Source: Takakia lepidozioides
Taxonomy: Eukaryota > Streptophyta > Takakiopsida > Takakiales > Takakiaceae
NCBI GenBank assembly: GCA_030704615.1
Contig: CM060731.1
Location: forward strand, 84,796,756-84,860,755
DNA: 64,000 nucleotides
Direction: 5' to 3'
Part shown: positions 24,030-34,143 of the stretch, in pieces
How the letters are laid out: every line of letters begins with the position of its first letter
How positions within the stretch are numbered: position 1 is the stretch's first letter
Translations under genes and position numbers: made by a program
The notes under the pieces: model-generated
The model's input: only the letters and a program-made list of their open reading frames with translations
Told to the model about the DNA's origin: nothing
Database searches by the model: none

Positions 24030-26036
24030 CATCCAGTCATAGAACATTAGAGGGCTTGGTGTGGATCATGCTTCCCTCAAAAGACTCAAAATTAAGACCT
24101 GGCTCTCTCCCTTTCTACATGAAAACGACTCTGTCATTTTCCTTCAAGAACATAAAATAGACCTTCGCAAGATCAATTCTTTGTCTAACCATTTATGGCC
24201 CTCGGCCTCGGCTTTTTGGAAACCCACCTCCGAAGGTACTAGGTGGGGGGGACGGCTATCTTATCTCCCCTTCTCTGCAAGCTTTAGTCACCTCTGAGGC
24301 CTGTTGGCTGCCTGGCAGAATTCAGATATGCATTCTCTCTCTCCCCAATAATACTGGCACGATAGGACTAGTAAACATATATGCTCCAAACACTTCTGCT
24401 GAGAGGTGTGACTTCTGGTCATTCCTAAATGACCAAATGTCGGCTGAAACTTCTATTGACAGCTGGATTCTAGCAGGAGACTTTAACATGGTTGAATTTC
24501 AAGAGGATAGGCGAGGAATGGGTTCATTCTCACCGTTTTTCCATCCGGGAGATGTTCTCTGTCGGCTAGGTGTCGGCCTCTCCCCTCGAGACAACTTCAT
24601 CCGAACGGCCTCGGATGGAAATTCGGCGCCATTTTTCCATCCGAGGGATGTTTTCTGTCGGGCAGGTGTCGTCCTCTCCCCACGAGACGACTTCATCCGA
24701 ACGGCCTCGGATGGAAATTCGGCGCCATTTTTCCATCCGATGGATATTCTCTGTCGGCCAGGTGTTGGCCTCTCCCCCCGAGACGACTTCATCCGACCTG
24801 GAGGAGCTTGATCCTCTTTTGTACCCAAAGTACCTGTCTCTCTGAAGCGGTCCCGCTCTCTCATCAGGCATCCAATCTCTCCTTTACTTGGACAAACAAT
24901 AGGTCTCTTGCAGATCTCCGCATGGCTCGATTGGACAGAGCATATGTCTACCTCAACCTAGTTCAATGGTCAAAATGGGAGATCCAACAGCCAATCCCCC
25001 TTGGCTTCGACCATGCCCCAATGTCCTTAACCATTACCATTCCTTCTGCCCCGTGTCGGGAAAGGGGTCTATACACAAACTCAACAGTTTGCTTCTCAAA
25101 CTTCCCTTCTACAAACGTGAGTTGCTCAAGGCATGGTCTCTGGCTGGAACTGACTCGCAGAACCCAACCGAAAGGTTTCTATCCAAACAGGACAGTCAAT
25201 ATCACCAGCCGACGTCTGAGCCAAGATCTAGCAATCATTAGGAAGAGAAAGGTAAAAGCACAGTTCACAAATTGTCTGGCAGTCTGCCACAAGAGAATGG
25301 AATCGTTTCGTTGTGATGATTTCACTTACCAGACCTCGCAAGGAACAACCCGGATGTGCATCACAAGATGCAAGAACGCAAGTGGAAACTTTAAGCAGGG
25401 GTTAATTGGTCTACCAAGAGGGGAAAAATGTCAAAATATTTCTTTGACAAGACCAAATTGAGGAGAGCCTCGCAAAGTATCTCGGAGCTTATTGACCAAT
25501 CCAGTGGCTACCCAGCCACTACCCCCAAAGCAATGGCAAACCTACCTTCCACCCACTTCAAGTTGCTTTTCCAAAGTAACCTGGATAGTCTTTCTCCTTC
25601 GGCTCTCTAGGAGGATTGTCTTCAACATACCCCAAGGAGTCTTACCCCTTAGACAGTGGCTGTTTTGGAAGGTCAATTTACAGATATGGAGCTCGAAGAT
25701 GCCCACAAGCAAAACTTCAAAATAATAAGTCCTCGGGTATGGACGGGATCCCTGTGGAATTCTACAAAGCTCTATGGCCTGACATCTCTGATGATTTCAC
25801 TTCTATGGCTAATCACCTCTTTGACAGTGGAGCTATGCCCCCCTCTATGTCCCAGGGGGTCATCACACTACTCTACAAAAAGGTTATAGAACCAATATCT
25901 CTAACTACCGCCCGATTACTCTACTTAATGTAGCCTATAAAATTATTGCCAAAGCTTTGGCTCTCAAGCTTCAACCCCTTTTACCATCCCTCATACGACC
26001 AATCAGACAGGCTTTATAAAAGGTAGATATATCTTG
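24030..26036 (+). pseudogene. LINE B ORF2: endonuclease and N-terminal RT, disrupted and truncated
   Basis: The endonuclease reads IRGLG, VIFLQEHKIDLRKINS and ILAGDFNMVEFQEDRRG (catalytic GDFN near 24475). It is interrupted by a 96-bp array (24541-24799), then resumes with FTWTNNRSLADLRMARLDRA and GFDHAPMSL. The RT side shows SSGMDGIPVEFYKALWP, SNYRPITLLNVAYKIIAKAL and QTGFIKGR. The active-site box and everything after are absent. Frameshifts occur near 24.29, 24.8, 25.2 and 25.88 kb. Confidence 0.85.
24541..24799. repeat. 96-bp palindrome-centred tandem array inside LINE B
   Basis: CCATCCG starts at 24541, 24637 and 24733, an exact 96-bp period, and the third unit is partial. Each unit holds GGATGGAAATTCGGCGCC, half of the palindrome seen complete at 54.0 and 63.4 kb. 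Because 96 is a multiple of 3 the LINE frame stays open through it, giving a 32-residue repeat. Confidence 0.95.
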
Positions 26037-26277
26037 TGTCGTGCGCATATATATCGCTACACATAGTATATCGAGTTGTCCAATCCACACATTACATATA
26101 CACACCACACATTCCACACACACTAGTCTGCCACAATCGCCCCCTAGCTGGTGGTCCCTCTAACTCCAAGTAGCTACAAGATGTGATAGTAGCCACAACC
26201 TCACTAGATCCTCTACCATTGTCCCTATTATACTCAAACTCGATAGATCACCCTTCCACCTCTTGTTTTGCGTTGTT
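26037..26277. other. Unassigned DNA between LINE B and the ParB/methyltransferase-like gene
   Basis: AT-rich with CACACA and ATATAT stretches. Nothing coding recognised. It could be the 3' UTR of the minus-strand gene or the end of an insertion that truncated LINE B. Confidence 0.4.
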
Positions 26278-26491
26278 CTACTGCTCAATTGGAGGGGTTC
26301 GCTGCAGGCCCGCCAAATTCAAATCGTACAAGGCCGTATCCCCCTCAAATGAGAACACAAATCGGTTGGACACCCTCCCCGCCCACATACAGGCACCTGC
26401 GAATGGATACCAGAGAACCAAAGCCAATGTCAATACGAGAAGGACTCGCTTCCTCGCGCACGCATACAAAGACAATCGGCAGATGCATCAA

Positions 26492-26505
26492 TTTCGGTGC
26501 CGCAA
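26492..26505. repeat. GGYGCC-type palindrome in the last intron
   Basis: Core TTTCGGTGCCGCAA with AATT on each side, in the 26397-26522 intron of the ParB/methyltransferase-like gene. One central base is changed from the consensus. Confidence 0.7.
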
Positions 26506-26832
26506 TTACAAGACGGTCTGACCTATATTTGTAGTGACGTCGAGGACCCTGCCTTCAACATCCGTGCACGTTTTCATGAGCGTCTGGATGAATGCATGAC
26601 TCCTGGTTCTGCCATACCTCCAAGGCTTGCCTGCCAAGTCACATGGCATGTCCTTCTCTCCCACATGGTTGAAGATGATGTTATACTCCACTGATCAACT
26701 ATGGAGTCAACAAGTCGGCCTGCTGGACGAAATTTGAATTTTGAATGTTCCTTCACGAAGCAGAATGCCTGAAAGATAAGAGTCTGCAAACAAAGAAGGC
26801 AAAAAGTTGAAGGTCGCCGACACGTACATGAG

Positions 26833-26852
26833 CAATTTCGGCGCCGAAATTG
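26833..26852. repeat. Perfect 20-bp palindrome with central GGCGCC, in an intron
   Basis: CAATTTCGGC followed by its exact reverse complement, in the 26784-26879 intron of the ParB/methyltransferase-like gene. Confidence 0.9.
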
Positions 26853-28022
26853 GCATAAGAGAGGAAAAGCGCAGCATACCTTATGACCCTCATTGAATAG
26901 ACCCTGCGTGTTGATGCAAGTCCAGATCTTCTTCAGGATGGGTGTTGCACTTCTCTCCGTCCATAATTTGACATCATTCGCAGTGACGTCTCCATCGGCT
27001 GCTAGCACAACAATACAGCCGTCATCGTCCAACATAATGGCCGTGAACCCAAATGTGTGGCTCCACATTCTTTCGTCGTTCTTGTTCCACCACGGGACTG
27101 AGCCGAGTCCCAGTATCTCCTGCCCATCCAGGATATCCACCAGGATCATTTCGATGGAGGCTTTAACCGCCCTGCCCCCGACTTTGTTTTTCTTACCATG
27201 GCTCATCGCCAGAAAATACCCCATCATCTTTGTATAGCCAGGAGTGTCCTCGATTTCATTGCCAGTGGCCTTCCTCTTCCCCTTCCCCTGGTGGGCCTCC
27301 ATCGCCTTCTTCAATCTCATTTTCTCCTGCCTTGGAGTCAGAGCACTTATGAAACTTTCATTAACACACTCCACAATTGGATATTTTGAGGGGTTCCCTG
27401 TCCACAATGTGCACCGCACGGTAGGGTCTGCTAGGTGCATCCTCGTATAGTGCTCTCTTTGCAGCTGAACCCCCGGAGCGTTGGCCCTTGTGAATTTTCA
27501 GACGAGGTGTGGCCCCTGGGTGTTATCCTGCTGGAAATCCTCGTCGGAATCCTCGTCCTCTGGCTGAGTATGTTGTTGCTTCTTCTTCTTGGGTGTGGGA
27601 CTCTTCGTCTCTTGCCCCTATTTGCGTGTTCTTTTCCTCTTCTCCTTGGGCTGCTCAGCTGCCTGCTTCTCCATCTGCTCCTTGGCCTTGGCCGACTTTT
27701 TTAGTGCTTTCTACTTTGCGGCCTCCTCTGCTTTCTGTTTTGCCACGTCCTCTGGTTGGGGATCCGAATGCGCCTTGATAGCCCGGGCATTCGCTTCCTT
27801 CTTCAAGTTAACCTCTGACAGGTCAACGGTCCCACTTGGGAGATCCACTTATTAGGGACAATCCACCAAATGCTCGGCATGCCACTCCTTCGCCATGACT
27901 TCTGTGTACATCGTACCACGTCCTCCAGGTGTCCTCCATGCCAGGAAGAATGGTGGAACCCTTTGAATGGCTCCGGATGGAATGAGAGCAAAATTTATGT
28001 ACCTGCAATCACAAATTCCCTA

Positions 28023-28139
28023 TTACGGTGCCGAAATTTGAAACACGCATAGGAGCCAATTCAACAACAATCATGCTACTGCTGCATCATGCCAGTGGAA
28101 GTTCCCAATGTAGTAGGTATTTCGGCGCCGCAATACCTA
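28023..28139. repeat. Two GGYGCC-type palindromes in one intron
   Basis: A degenerate copy at 28023-28036 (TTACGGTGCCGAAA) and a strong one at 28114-28139 (arms TAGGTATT and AATACCTA, core CGGCGCCG, 12 of 13 pairs). Both lie in the 28003-28264 intron. Confidence 0.85.
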
Positions 28140-29085
28140 ATGGAACGTTGCAATCAAATTGCTCATGGGCGTGGGTCAGTACCTACAGGATTTCAAGTCT
28201 CCGAAACAATCATGAATTTGAAATTGCGATGAAGTCCAACAGACACAAGAGGAGGACATTATACCTTATGCCACCAAGGCATGACATTCAGCCAGTCGTT
28301 CATTTTGTCGTCAATTGGCTCGATGGGAAAGTGGTATAGCAGCTTCGTGTTTGTATGGCAGTTCCAGATTTGCAGCCACCTCGTCTGCATGTTCTAACAT
28401 CGGTCAGAAGCGAGAACCTCATAGAGGAATCCTCAGAAGGCAGAAAACAAGAACAAACACATGCTAACCTTCTCCGCCGGGTCAACACATGACACTGCGA
28501 TATGATGAAGTTTCTCCATGGACATTTCCGGTTTGATGGGTTTGGAGTAGTGCAGTCCTATCTCCGCCAAGAACTCGGCGCCAAGGCCAGGGTCAGCGAT
28601 TGCTACTTGCTTCACAAGTTTCGACCTGTACTTGGTTCGTGATTGCCTCCATGCCTGCACAATGTGACTCTCTATGGACGCGTCCGCCTTGCTGGGGGCA
28701 TCACTCTCAAAGAACTGCCTTTTGGCATAGGCCAAGTCGTCCCTAATGTTCGTCTGCAGTCCCATACCCCGCGGATATAGTCAGGCCAGTGCTCCCAACA
28801 ACAAAAGACATTACATCGGGAAAATTGAGATGAACCTCACCGCATAGAGGATTTCAACCATGGCGTCCAGTGTGGGTCGGTACCAGGTGTGATCCGCTTT
28901 TGCCTGGGACTTCCTGTACAGCTCGGGATCGAGGGATTTCTGGAAGTCCGTCAGTGGTGTTGTGCCCACTTCTTACACTCTGTACAGCGTATGTGCCAGG
29001 TGAGTTCCACGAAGGCCTTTTTTGTTACCCTGCCACAGAAGAAAACAGAGAAATCACATGAAATTATGATATCAGAAAAACCCAA

Positions 29086-29166
29086 TTTCGGCACAGCAAT
29101 CCAATTTCCAACACATATTGTGGCTGACAGTCAAGCACATTGCCTATTTCGGCGCCGCAATAGGCA
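29086..29166. repeat. Two GGCGCC-type palindromes in one intron
   Basis: A degenerate copy at 29086-29099 and a strong one at 29141-29166 (arms TGCCTATT and AATAGGCA around CGGCGCCG, 12 of 13 pairs), in the intron ending at 29030. Confidence 0.85.
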
Positions 29167-30701
29167 TTACAGAAGGATATACTAGTATACTTATAGATTT
29201 ATATCTTCCATGGCACCCTTCAGCAGGCCTCTGTCCCTCACGTCCACTTTCACAACAATGCAATCCACCAAGTAATGCCAATTGATATCGTCCGGATGCA
29301 TTTCCGCAATGTACTCTGTCCAGGGAAGCATCCTATGGTTCCCGTCCCAGACAAAGAACATCTTCCCTGCCATGTGTGCGAATGTGGGATTACTCTTCAG
29401 AGAGGCTTCAAATGCGGCATTTACAGGTGCCAGTGGGGGCTCCAATTCTGAAGCTCCTCTGCAGTGGGGCCCCTTGTGAGACCCTGGTCATTCTCTATGG
29501 AAACGTAGAATGCTACCGACCCCCGTCTGTACCCCTCTTTGAAGTTGTGCTTCAGTCGGTCAATGTCCCTTGCTAGTGCTTGCCTTACAACTGGAAGGCT
29601 AACCATGCGACACAAATGAACTTTGAGGTTCTCCGGATACACCATGGAGCCCAAAACGCGCCCTATGTTGCTATGTGTCTCTACCAGCAACCTGTTTGCT
29701 GCAATGTTCATGTCTTGTGCGCTCATGAGCATACCCGCCACGAGTTTCTCACTTCTCTCACCAGCTTGTCTGCTGTCCTGGAGCGTTTGCTCCTTAGTAA
29801 GCTCCACCAGGTTCTAATCTCCTAGGAAGTCCTCAAGTCGCACCACGTTGTCGTCCTCACCTTCGGTCAGCTCAATGGGCCGGCCTTGTGCAGATCCAAG
29901 TCCGACATCTCCTACGGCCTCCACCGCATCGGTGTCTTGGGAAACTCCCTGCAAACCCAGAATCTCGGCTTCGAGTCTCCCAAGGGGTTTAACAGGTGAA
30001 GCCATGGGCTCCTTCTGCTCCTCTGCTTCAGGACTCTAGGTGGGCTTTTCTGGGACGATTTCTGAGGTGTCATGTGAGGAGTCGTCTGCCTGGGTGCAGT
30101 TCCTGCTTGCGAACGTAGCACACGGGCAGGAGTCTCCAAAGTTGCCTGCGTTGCGTCGACCCCCTACGATCCCTCCCCAGCTTCCATGTCAAACAAATAG
30201 GAAAACATGGCAGACTGCACGCAAAAAAAAAGGTGTAAAAAGAAGAGTGCGTATGGACAACTTCAAATCCACGAAGCACGAAGCTCTCACTGGTGGGTAA
30301 TCCGAGTCTCCAGAGAACGAGCTCTGCATCTCCTACATGAGGCAAGCTTCAGTTGTGTCGTCGGCGGCTTCCCAAAGTCCCATATCCTCCTTCTCTGCGC
30401 CGGAGTCGCCTGACCTTCCACAAACTCAAGGCTATCACTATGCTGCATAAGGAGAGGAAACGCAGAAGAATGTCACCGCAGAAGGGGGAAGGAGCGAGAG
30501 AACGAAGCGGTGGAACATGCAACGAGTGTGCACGAACAGATGCGCAAACAGCCACATCTCCCCAAGCGTTGCCACTCTCCACCACTGTCCGCCGTATGGA
30601 CAGTGAAGAGATTGCAACCCCTGACATGTACAGACGGATGAAGTCGTCTGGAACGTGACGCGTGGCTGTTGCGGACACCAGCAAATGACGCTTTATCCGA
30701 A

Positions 30702-31238
30702 TTGCGGCGCCGAAATACCGTTCCGTTCACAGGATTCTGTGCTCGGATCAGCTAGCATTGAAGGCACTATCCCCACATCATCAAACCCAACCGCCATGAA
30801 ACTCAACCTCAACAGTCAGGTGGGCACATTTCCTCCAGGCACAGTTGAATTTCGGCGTCGAAATTCATCCTCTGCAAGTGCTTTCATCCACAGAAATTTG
30901 AATTTTGATGCCAAAATTCATCGTTTGCCCGCTACTCATCCGTCATGAGCACACCTATCAGTCGAATTTTGGTCTCGGAATTCGTTCCGGAACATGGGAC
31001 AGTCCTGCACTTGGGGACATTTCATCCATATTTCGGCGCCGAAATTCATTAACAAAAACTTTATCCGGGAGCAGAAGAGGGCAAATCATCCATATTTCGG
31101 CGCCGAATTATATCCATCGCCCACAGTCCATCCGCAGCATGCTACGCTTTCGCGACAACATTGTCCTTTGCGGTTTCTGCACATGCCAGTTCACTTTGTC
31201 ATGTCCGGACGATTAAGCCCAATTATGGCGCCAAAATT
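30702..31238. repeat. Cluster of GGCGCC-centred palindromes
   Basis: Copies at 30702-30715, 30846-30867 (arms TGAATTTCG and CGAAATTCA), 30900-30919 (GAATTTTG and CAAAATTC), about 30963-30984, 31030-31045 (perfect 16 bp), 31096-31107 and 31221-31238. Spacing is irregular (about 50-145 bp). Several have CG changed to TG or CA, as expected of methyl-cytosine decay. No convincing gene lies between 30140 and 31276. Confidence 0.85.
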
Positions 31239-31276
31239 AATCAAAATAAGAGTTTATATGTGGCGCAACGTGTAGT

Positions 31277-31822
31277 ATGGAAAAATGTCACTTCAGGGAT
31301 ACGTTCGCCGCAGGATTTCGGATGGTGCAGCGCACTGACGTGCCCAGACAACCATTTCCGCTTCCACAGCCTCCACCACCGACCCCTGTGAGAGCAAGAA
31401 CAATGGGACACGACAGCTCTAAGCATCCTACACACCGTTGGGGGAAACCGAAGAGGCGGCGACCTCCCTCAAAAGTGAACGAGACAAGGATGGGGAATGC
31501 ACTTCGGATGAACTGTACAATCCAGAGCTCGACAGAAGTGCCCCCACCAGGATTCGGGCGTGTGTATCAGATGGCCACGGCGGGCTCAGCTGTTCGCAAT
31601 GAGGTGTACACCATCACCATTTCAGAATTACCCACCTGCAATTGCACCGACTTCCAGATCATGGCGAACAAGAGGGCATCATACTGCCCTTGCAAGCATT
31701 TGTACTACGTGTACCTAAAGAGACTCCGTTGTAATTCCACAACTCATCACTTCATACATGCACCAGGGTTGAGCCCCCAGGAGGTTCACACTCTTCTGAA
31801 TATGGATCCAGGGGACCAGTGA
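31277..31822 (+). pseudogene. SWIM zinc-finger fragment of a transposase-like protein
   Basis: An open frame of 181 codons. The Pro/Arg-rich start leads into NALRMNCTIQSSTEVPPPGF, then the SWIM pattern CxC-n-CxH: TGC AAT TGC at 31637-31645 and TGC AAG CAT at 31691-31699 (PTCNCTDF and YCPCKHLYYVYLKRL). SWIM fingers bind DNA or protein and are typical C-terminal parts of MULE transposases. It is homologous to the end of the 46.4-49.6 kb gene, but the catalytic part is absent here, so this looks like a 5'-truncated copy. Confidence 0.75.
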
Positions 31823-32600
31823 GCTTGGCTTGCGGTCCACATACAATGGTACGCCCATCGGATAGTAGAACTGTACTGCTGCCAGTACCTCAGACTCTGG
31901 CCACACAAAGGTCCGACATATGTCTTGCCTACCAGTAACCTGTTTTGATCGAACTAAGATATTACTATATCGTTCACTTGTTTCCACGTGCATGTATTTT
32001 TGTATGTTGGAGGGTTCATGTTTTTCTGCTTTCCGAAAACTTGCTCTCCTCATTCGACCTCCGACAAGGAAATGCGGCGCCGAATTTCCAAGTATCGTCG
32101 TAGGTACCCCCAGAGGCGGCCTTCACCAACACCAAACCGCTCCGAAATTTCGCACGTGCGAACCCTAATGCGGCACCCTATTTCCCAGTTCAGTTGCAAA
32201 CCTTTCCTGCCGAATACCCGAAGAAGACAGAATTGTGAAGTACTGCAGACTGTATTGGTGCAGACTCCATTGGTTCAATCGCGGCAAAAGGGTCAGCTTC
32301 ATTCCAATGTTAAGGCATGTAAAACCGCGGAATACTCTATACAGGCCAGTATGCGACGTCCTTTTGCAGTGGTATACTGGATTTCCCGTTGCACGGTCAC
32401 TTATTTCCATGAGCGGATCTATAAAACCATGAGCGGACTTGTTACTGACGACATATCTTCGCCGCATTACATGATCTGGAACGTCCAAAAACGGCAAGGT
32501 CAAATAAAAAACTATTATTTTAATACTTGTTTAATCTGCCGCATTTCCAAATTTGGAGGAGTCCGCTCATGAAATCCGCGTATCTTAGACTTCGGCTCAC
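31823..32600. other. Unassigned stretch with one GGCGCC palindrome
   Basis: One 22-bp palindrome at 32068-32089 (arms GGAAAT and ATTTCC, 10 of 11 pairs). A minus-strand frame at 31810-31905 (TFVWPESEVLAAVQFYYPMG) looks protein-like but is too short to call. Confidence 0.5.
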
Positions 32601-32641
32601 CGCTCATGCGGCTCATGCGGCTCATGGCTCATGGCTCATGG
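32600..32641. repeat. GCTCATG minisatellite
   Basis: Five units of GCTCATGCG or GCTCATG in tandem, overlapping the end of the minus-strand ORF. Confidence 0.8.
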
Positions 32642-33073
32642 TTTCTGCTCATGAAATAGTAAACCTCCGACGGAGGGCACTCGACCCTCGGTTATTCTAC
32701 CCTTCCATGTCTTCATTAGCTGCCTCAAATTCCACGTGGCGTCTTTCACCCTGCTTTGGATCCACCGATTGAACTTCGGCTTGTCCCTGTCCGCCGTCCA
32801 CTTAGCCCCCGCCAAAGCGTTTGTCATTTTCCTCTCCATATTTTGCTGAAAAATCTGAAACCCTTCCCATCCATGCCTAACATAAACACTCTCCAGCCTC
32901 ATCATGTCCCTACCCTTGAAATAATCCGCTACCACTTCTTTCATCCTATCCAAGGCATCCGGTCCCGGGTAGTCTGGCTTGTTGACCTGGCTATCCCGCT
33001 CGTGGACACCTTTTTTCTTCCTCCGCCCCCAAGACGATTCCGCCCCAGAACTTGAATTCACAACCCCCGACAT
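32636..33073 (-). CDS. Hypothetical protein, 145 residues
   Basis: Not recognised. From the ATG at 33073: a Ser/Lys-rich start with RRKKKG, then a helical, aromatic-rich body (MKEVVADYFKGRDMM, YVRHGWEGFQIFQQNMERKM, WIQSRVKDATWNLRQLMKTW) without frame breaks. The regular hydrophobic pattern suggests a real, perhaps DNA-associated, domain. Element X is inserted about 140 bp upstream, so the original upstream DNA continues at 45865. It could be an exon of a larger gene or a piece of another transposon. Confidence 0.5.
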   Translation of the reverse strand: MSGVVNSSSGAESSWGRRKKKGVHERDSQVNKPDYPGPDALDRMKEVVADYFKGRDMMRLESVYVRHGWEGFQIFQQNMERKMTNALAGAKWTADRDKPKFNRWIQSRVKDATWNLRQLMKTWKGRITEGRVPSVGGLLFHEQKP

Positions 33074-33214
33074 TGTATAAACATTTGCCCACTACAGGGT
33101 CCAAAACCTCAGAAAAATGGCAATGAACGCGTTTGGATGGTGTCTTCGTAGTTTTCTGCAAAAAAACAGGTCGCCGGAGATCCGGAAACGACAAAATGGT
33201 GATACGATGATTGT

Positions 33215-34105
33215 TGTCGAGCGGCTTTAACTCACCCATCCCTTCGCTATCCGAGGTGGAAACTCCAAGATAGAAGAGTTGGATATCTCTAAGCACTCAG
33301 CCCGCTCAGAACAATTAGTCATGACCTGCAGCTAGTGAATCATGGTTGTGCTTCCTATTTGTATTCCTTCCTGCCTTCATGTTATCAATTTATCTTGCCG
33401 TGTATACTGAAGCATCAGATTGCTTCAGTATCTACTAAGTTCCAGTTAATCATGCATTCATTCCACAACTTTTCTCGTGTCTCTCTACACAGTATGTTTG
33501 TATCGATTCAGTATCGGATTAAGATTAATCATGTATCATGCCTATGCCATGGTGTCTCTATTCTATCCTATTCTATAATTCTACAGCTTGCATGAACTAA
33601 GCCTCATTCAAGTCATCATCTTCTCTACATTGTTTCCCGCTCTCCGTTACGTCTCCTCCTCTCCTGAACAAGTCGCCCTCTCCCGAAGTGATCCCCTTCC
33701 CGTTGCCGCTCTCCTAATCTACCCGCAAGCTGTTCTAACCACCTAACTAACTAACCGTTACCCCTGAAGTAACACGTTCCCTCTGCAGATGTCGTTCTCT
33801 CACAGTCGTTCCCTGTCAATGATAAATGTTCCCCATGTACTGTAACAGGCTGTGTCAAGTTGTGCCGAGCTGTGACTAGCTATGTAAAGCTGTGTTGGGC
33901 TGTGACTAGCTGTGTGAAGCTGTGTCGGGCTGTGATAGACTGTGACGGGCTGTGACGGGCTGTGACTGGCTGTGTCGGGTTGTGTGACCCCCCCAAAGCC
34001 TGCTCCTGTCACCCCTAAGGGTCCTGTTGGTCTCAGTCTACGCAAAAATTAAGGGTACCCCACAAAACCCATAAAAGCGTCTAAGTCCCAAGCAGCCCTC
34101 TAACA
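33215..34105 (-). repeat. Element X 3' LTR
   Basis: 891 bp, with a CTGTGAC-type minisatellite at about 33840-33985. Similar to the LTRs of Z and Y but more diverged from them than they are from each other. Confidence 0.92.
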
Positions 34106-34122
34106 TTACCCCTCCCCCTCTC
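34106..34122 (-). promoter_or_regulatory. Polypurine tract of element X
   Basis: Minus strand GAGAGGGGGAGGGGTAA directly before the LTR start TGTTAG. This is the classic plus-strand primer position. Confidence 0.9.
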
Positions 34123-34143
34123 AAAAAGCCGTGTCCTCACGGT

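Larger units (their letters stand above)
13757..26036 (+). mobile_element. LINE B, L1-like retrotransposon interrupted by a chromovirus and a 96-bp array
   Basis: The left part lies before 14482 and the right part after 21804. Removing the LTR element and one TAGGA restores a frame across the join (DQAIRHLG running into GPGELRQHF). ORF1 ends near 22470 after a zinc knuckle. ORF2 starts near 24030 and runs through endonuclease into reverse transcriptase, but the element stops at about 26036 just after QTGFIKGR in the RT. The 3' half of the RT, the C-terminus and any tail are missing. The 5' boundary is uncertain (13.6-14.2 kb). Confidence 0.85.
26278..30139 (-). pseudogene. Multi-exon gene with ParB-like and methyltransferase-like regions (decayed)
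   Basis: Read on the minus strand. First, 30139-29191: a basic N-terminus (METPARVLRSQ), an acidic stretch, a helical region, then MAGKMFFVWDGNHRMLPWTEYI and HYLVDCIVVKV, resembling the DGNHR motif of ParB/sulfiredoxin-fold proteins. Then likely exons near 29029-28843, 28753-28469, 28384-28265, 28002-26880 (a Lys/Glu-rich linker followed by GFTAIMLDDDGCIVVLAADG), 26783-26523 and 26396-26278. The last two join, with correct splice phase, as RVLDVTTNI plus GACMWAGRVSNRFVFSFEGD, which looks like the SAM-binding motif and following acidic residue of a class I methyltransferase, possibly DNA-directed. In-frame stops (for example 29816 and near 27860) and frameshifts (near 29445, 28960, 26695) mark a pseudogene or a rapidly decaying copy. 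Four introns contain GGCGCC-type palindromes. Function is inferred from motifs only; whether it is host or transposon cargo is unknown. Confidence 0.6.

Noticed and set aside
28114-29166. Palindromes as transposon insertions with target duplications
   Set aside because: The flanking words are inverted complements (TAGGTA/TACCTA), not direct repeats.
30353-30658. 101-codon plus-strand ORF, basic
   Set aside because: No domain, no homology within the window, and an overlapping minus-strand ORF of similar length; not distinguishable from chance.
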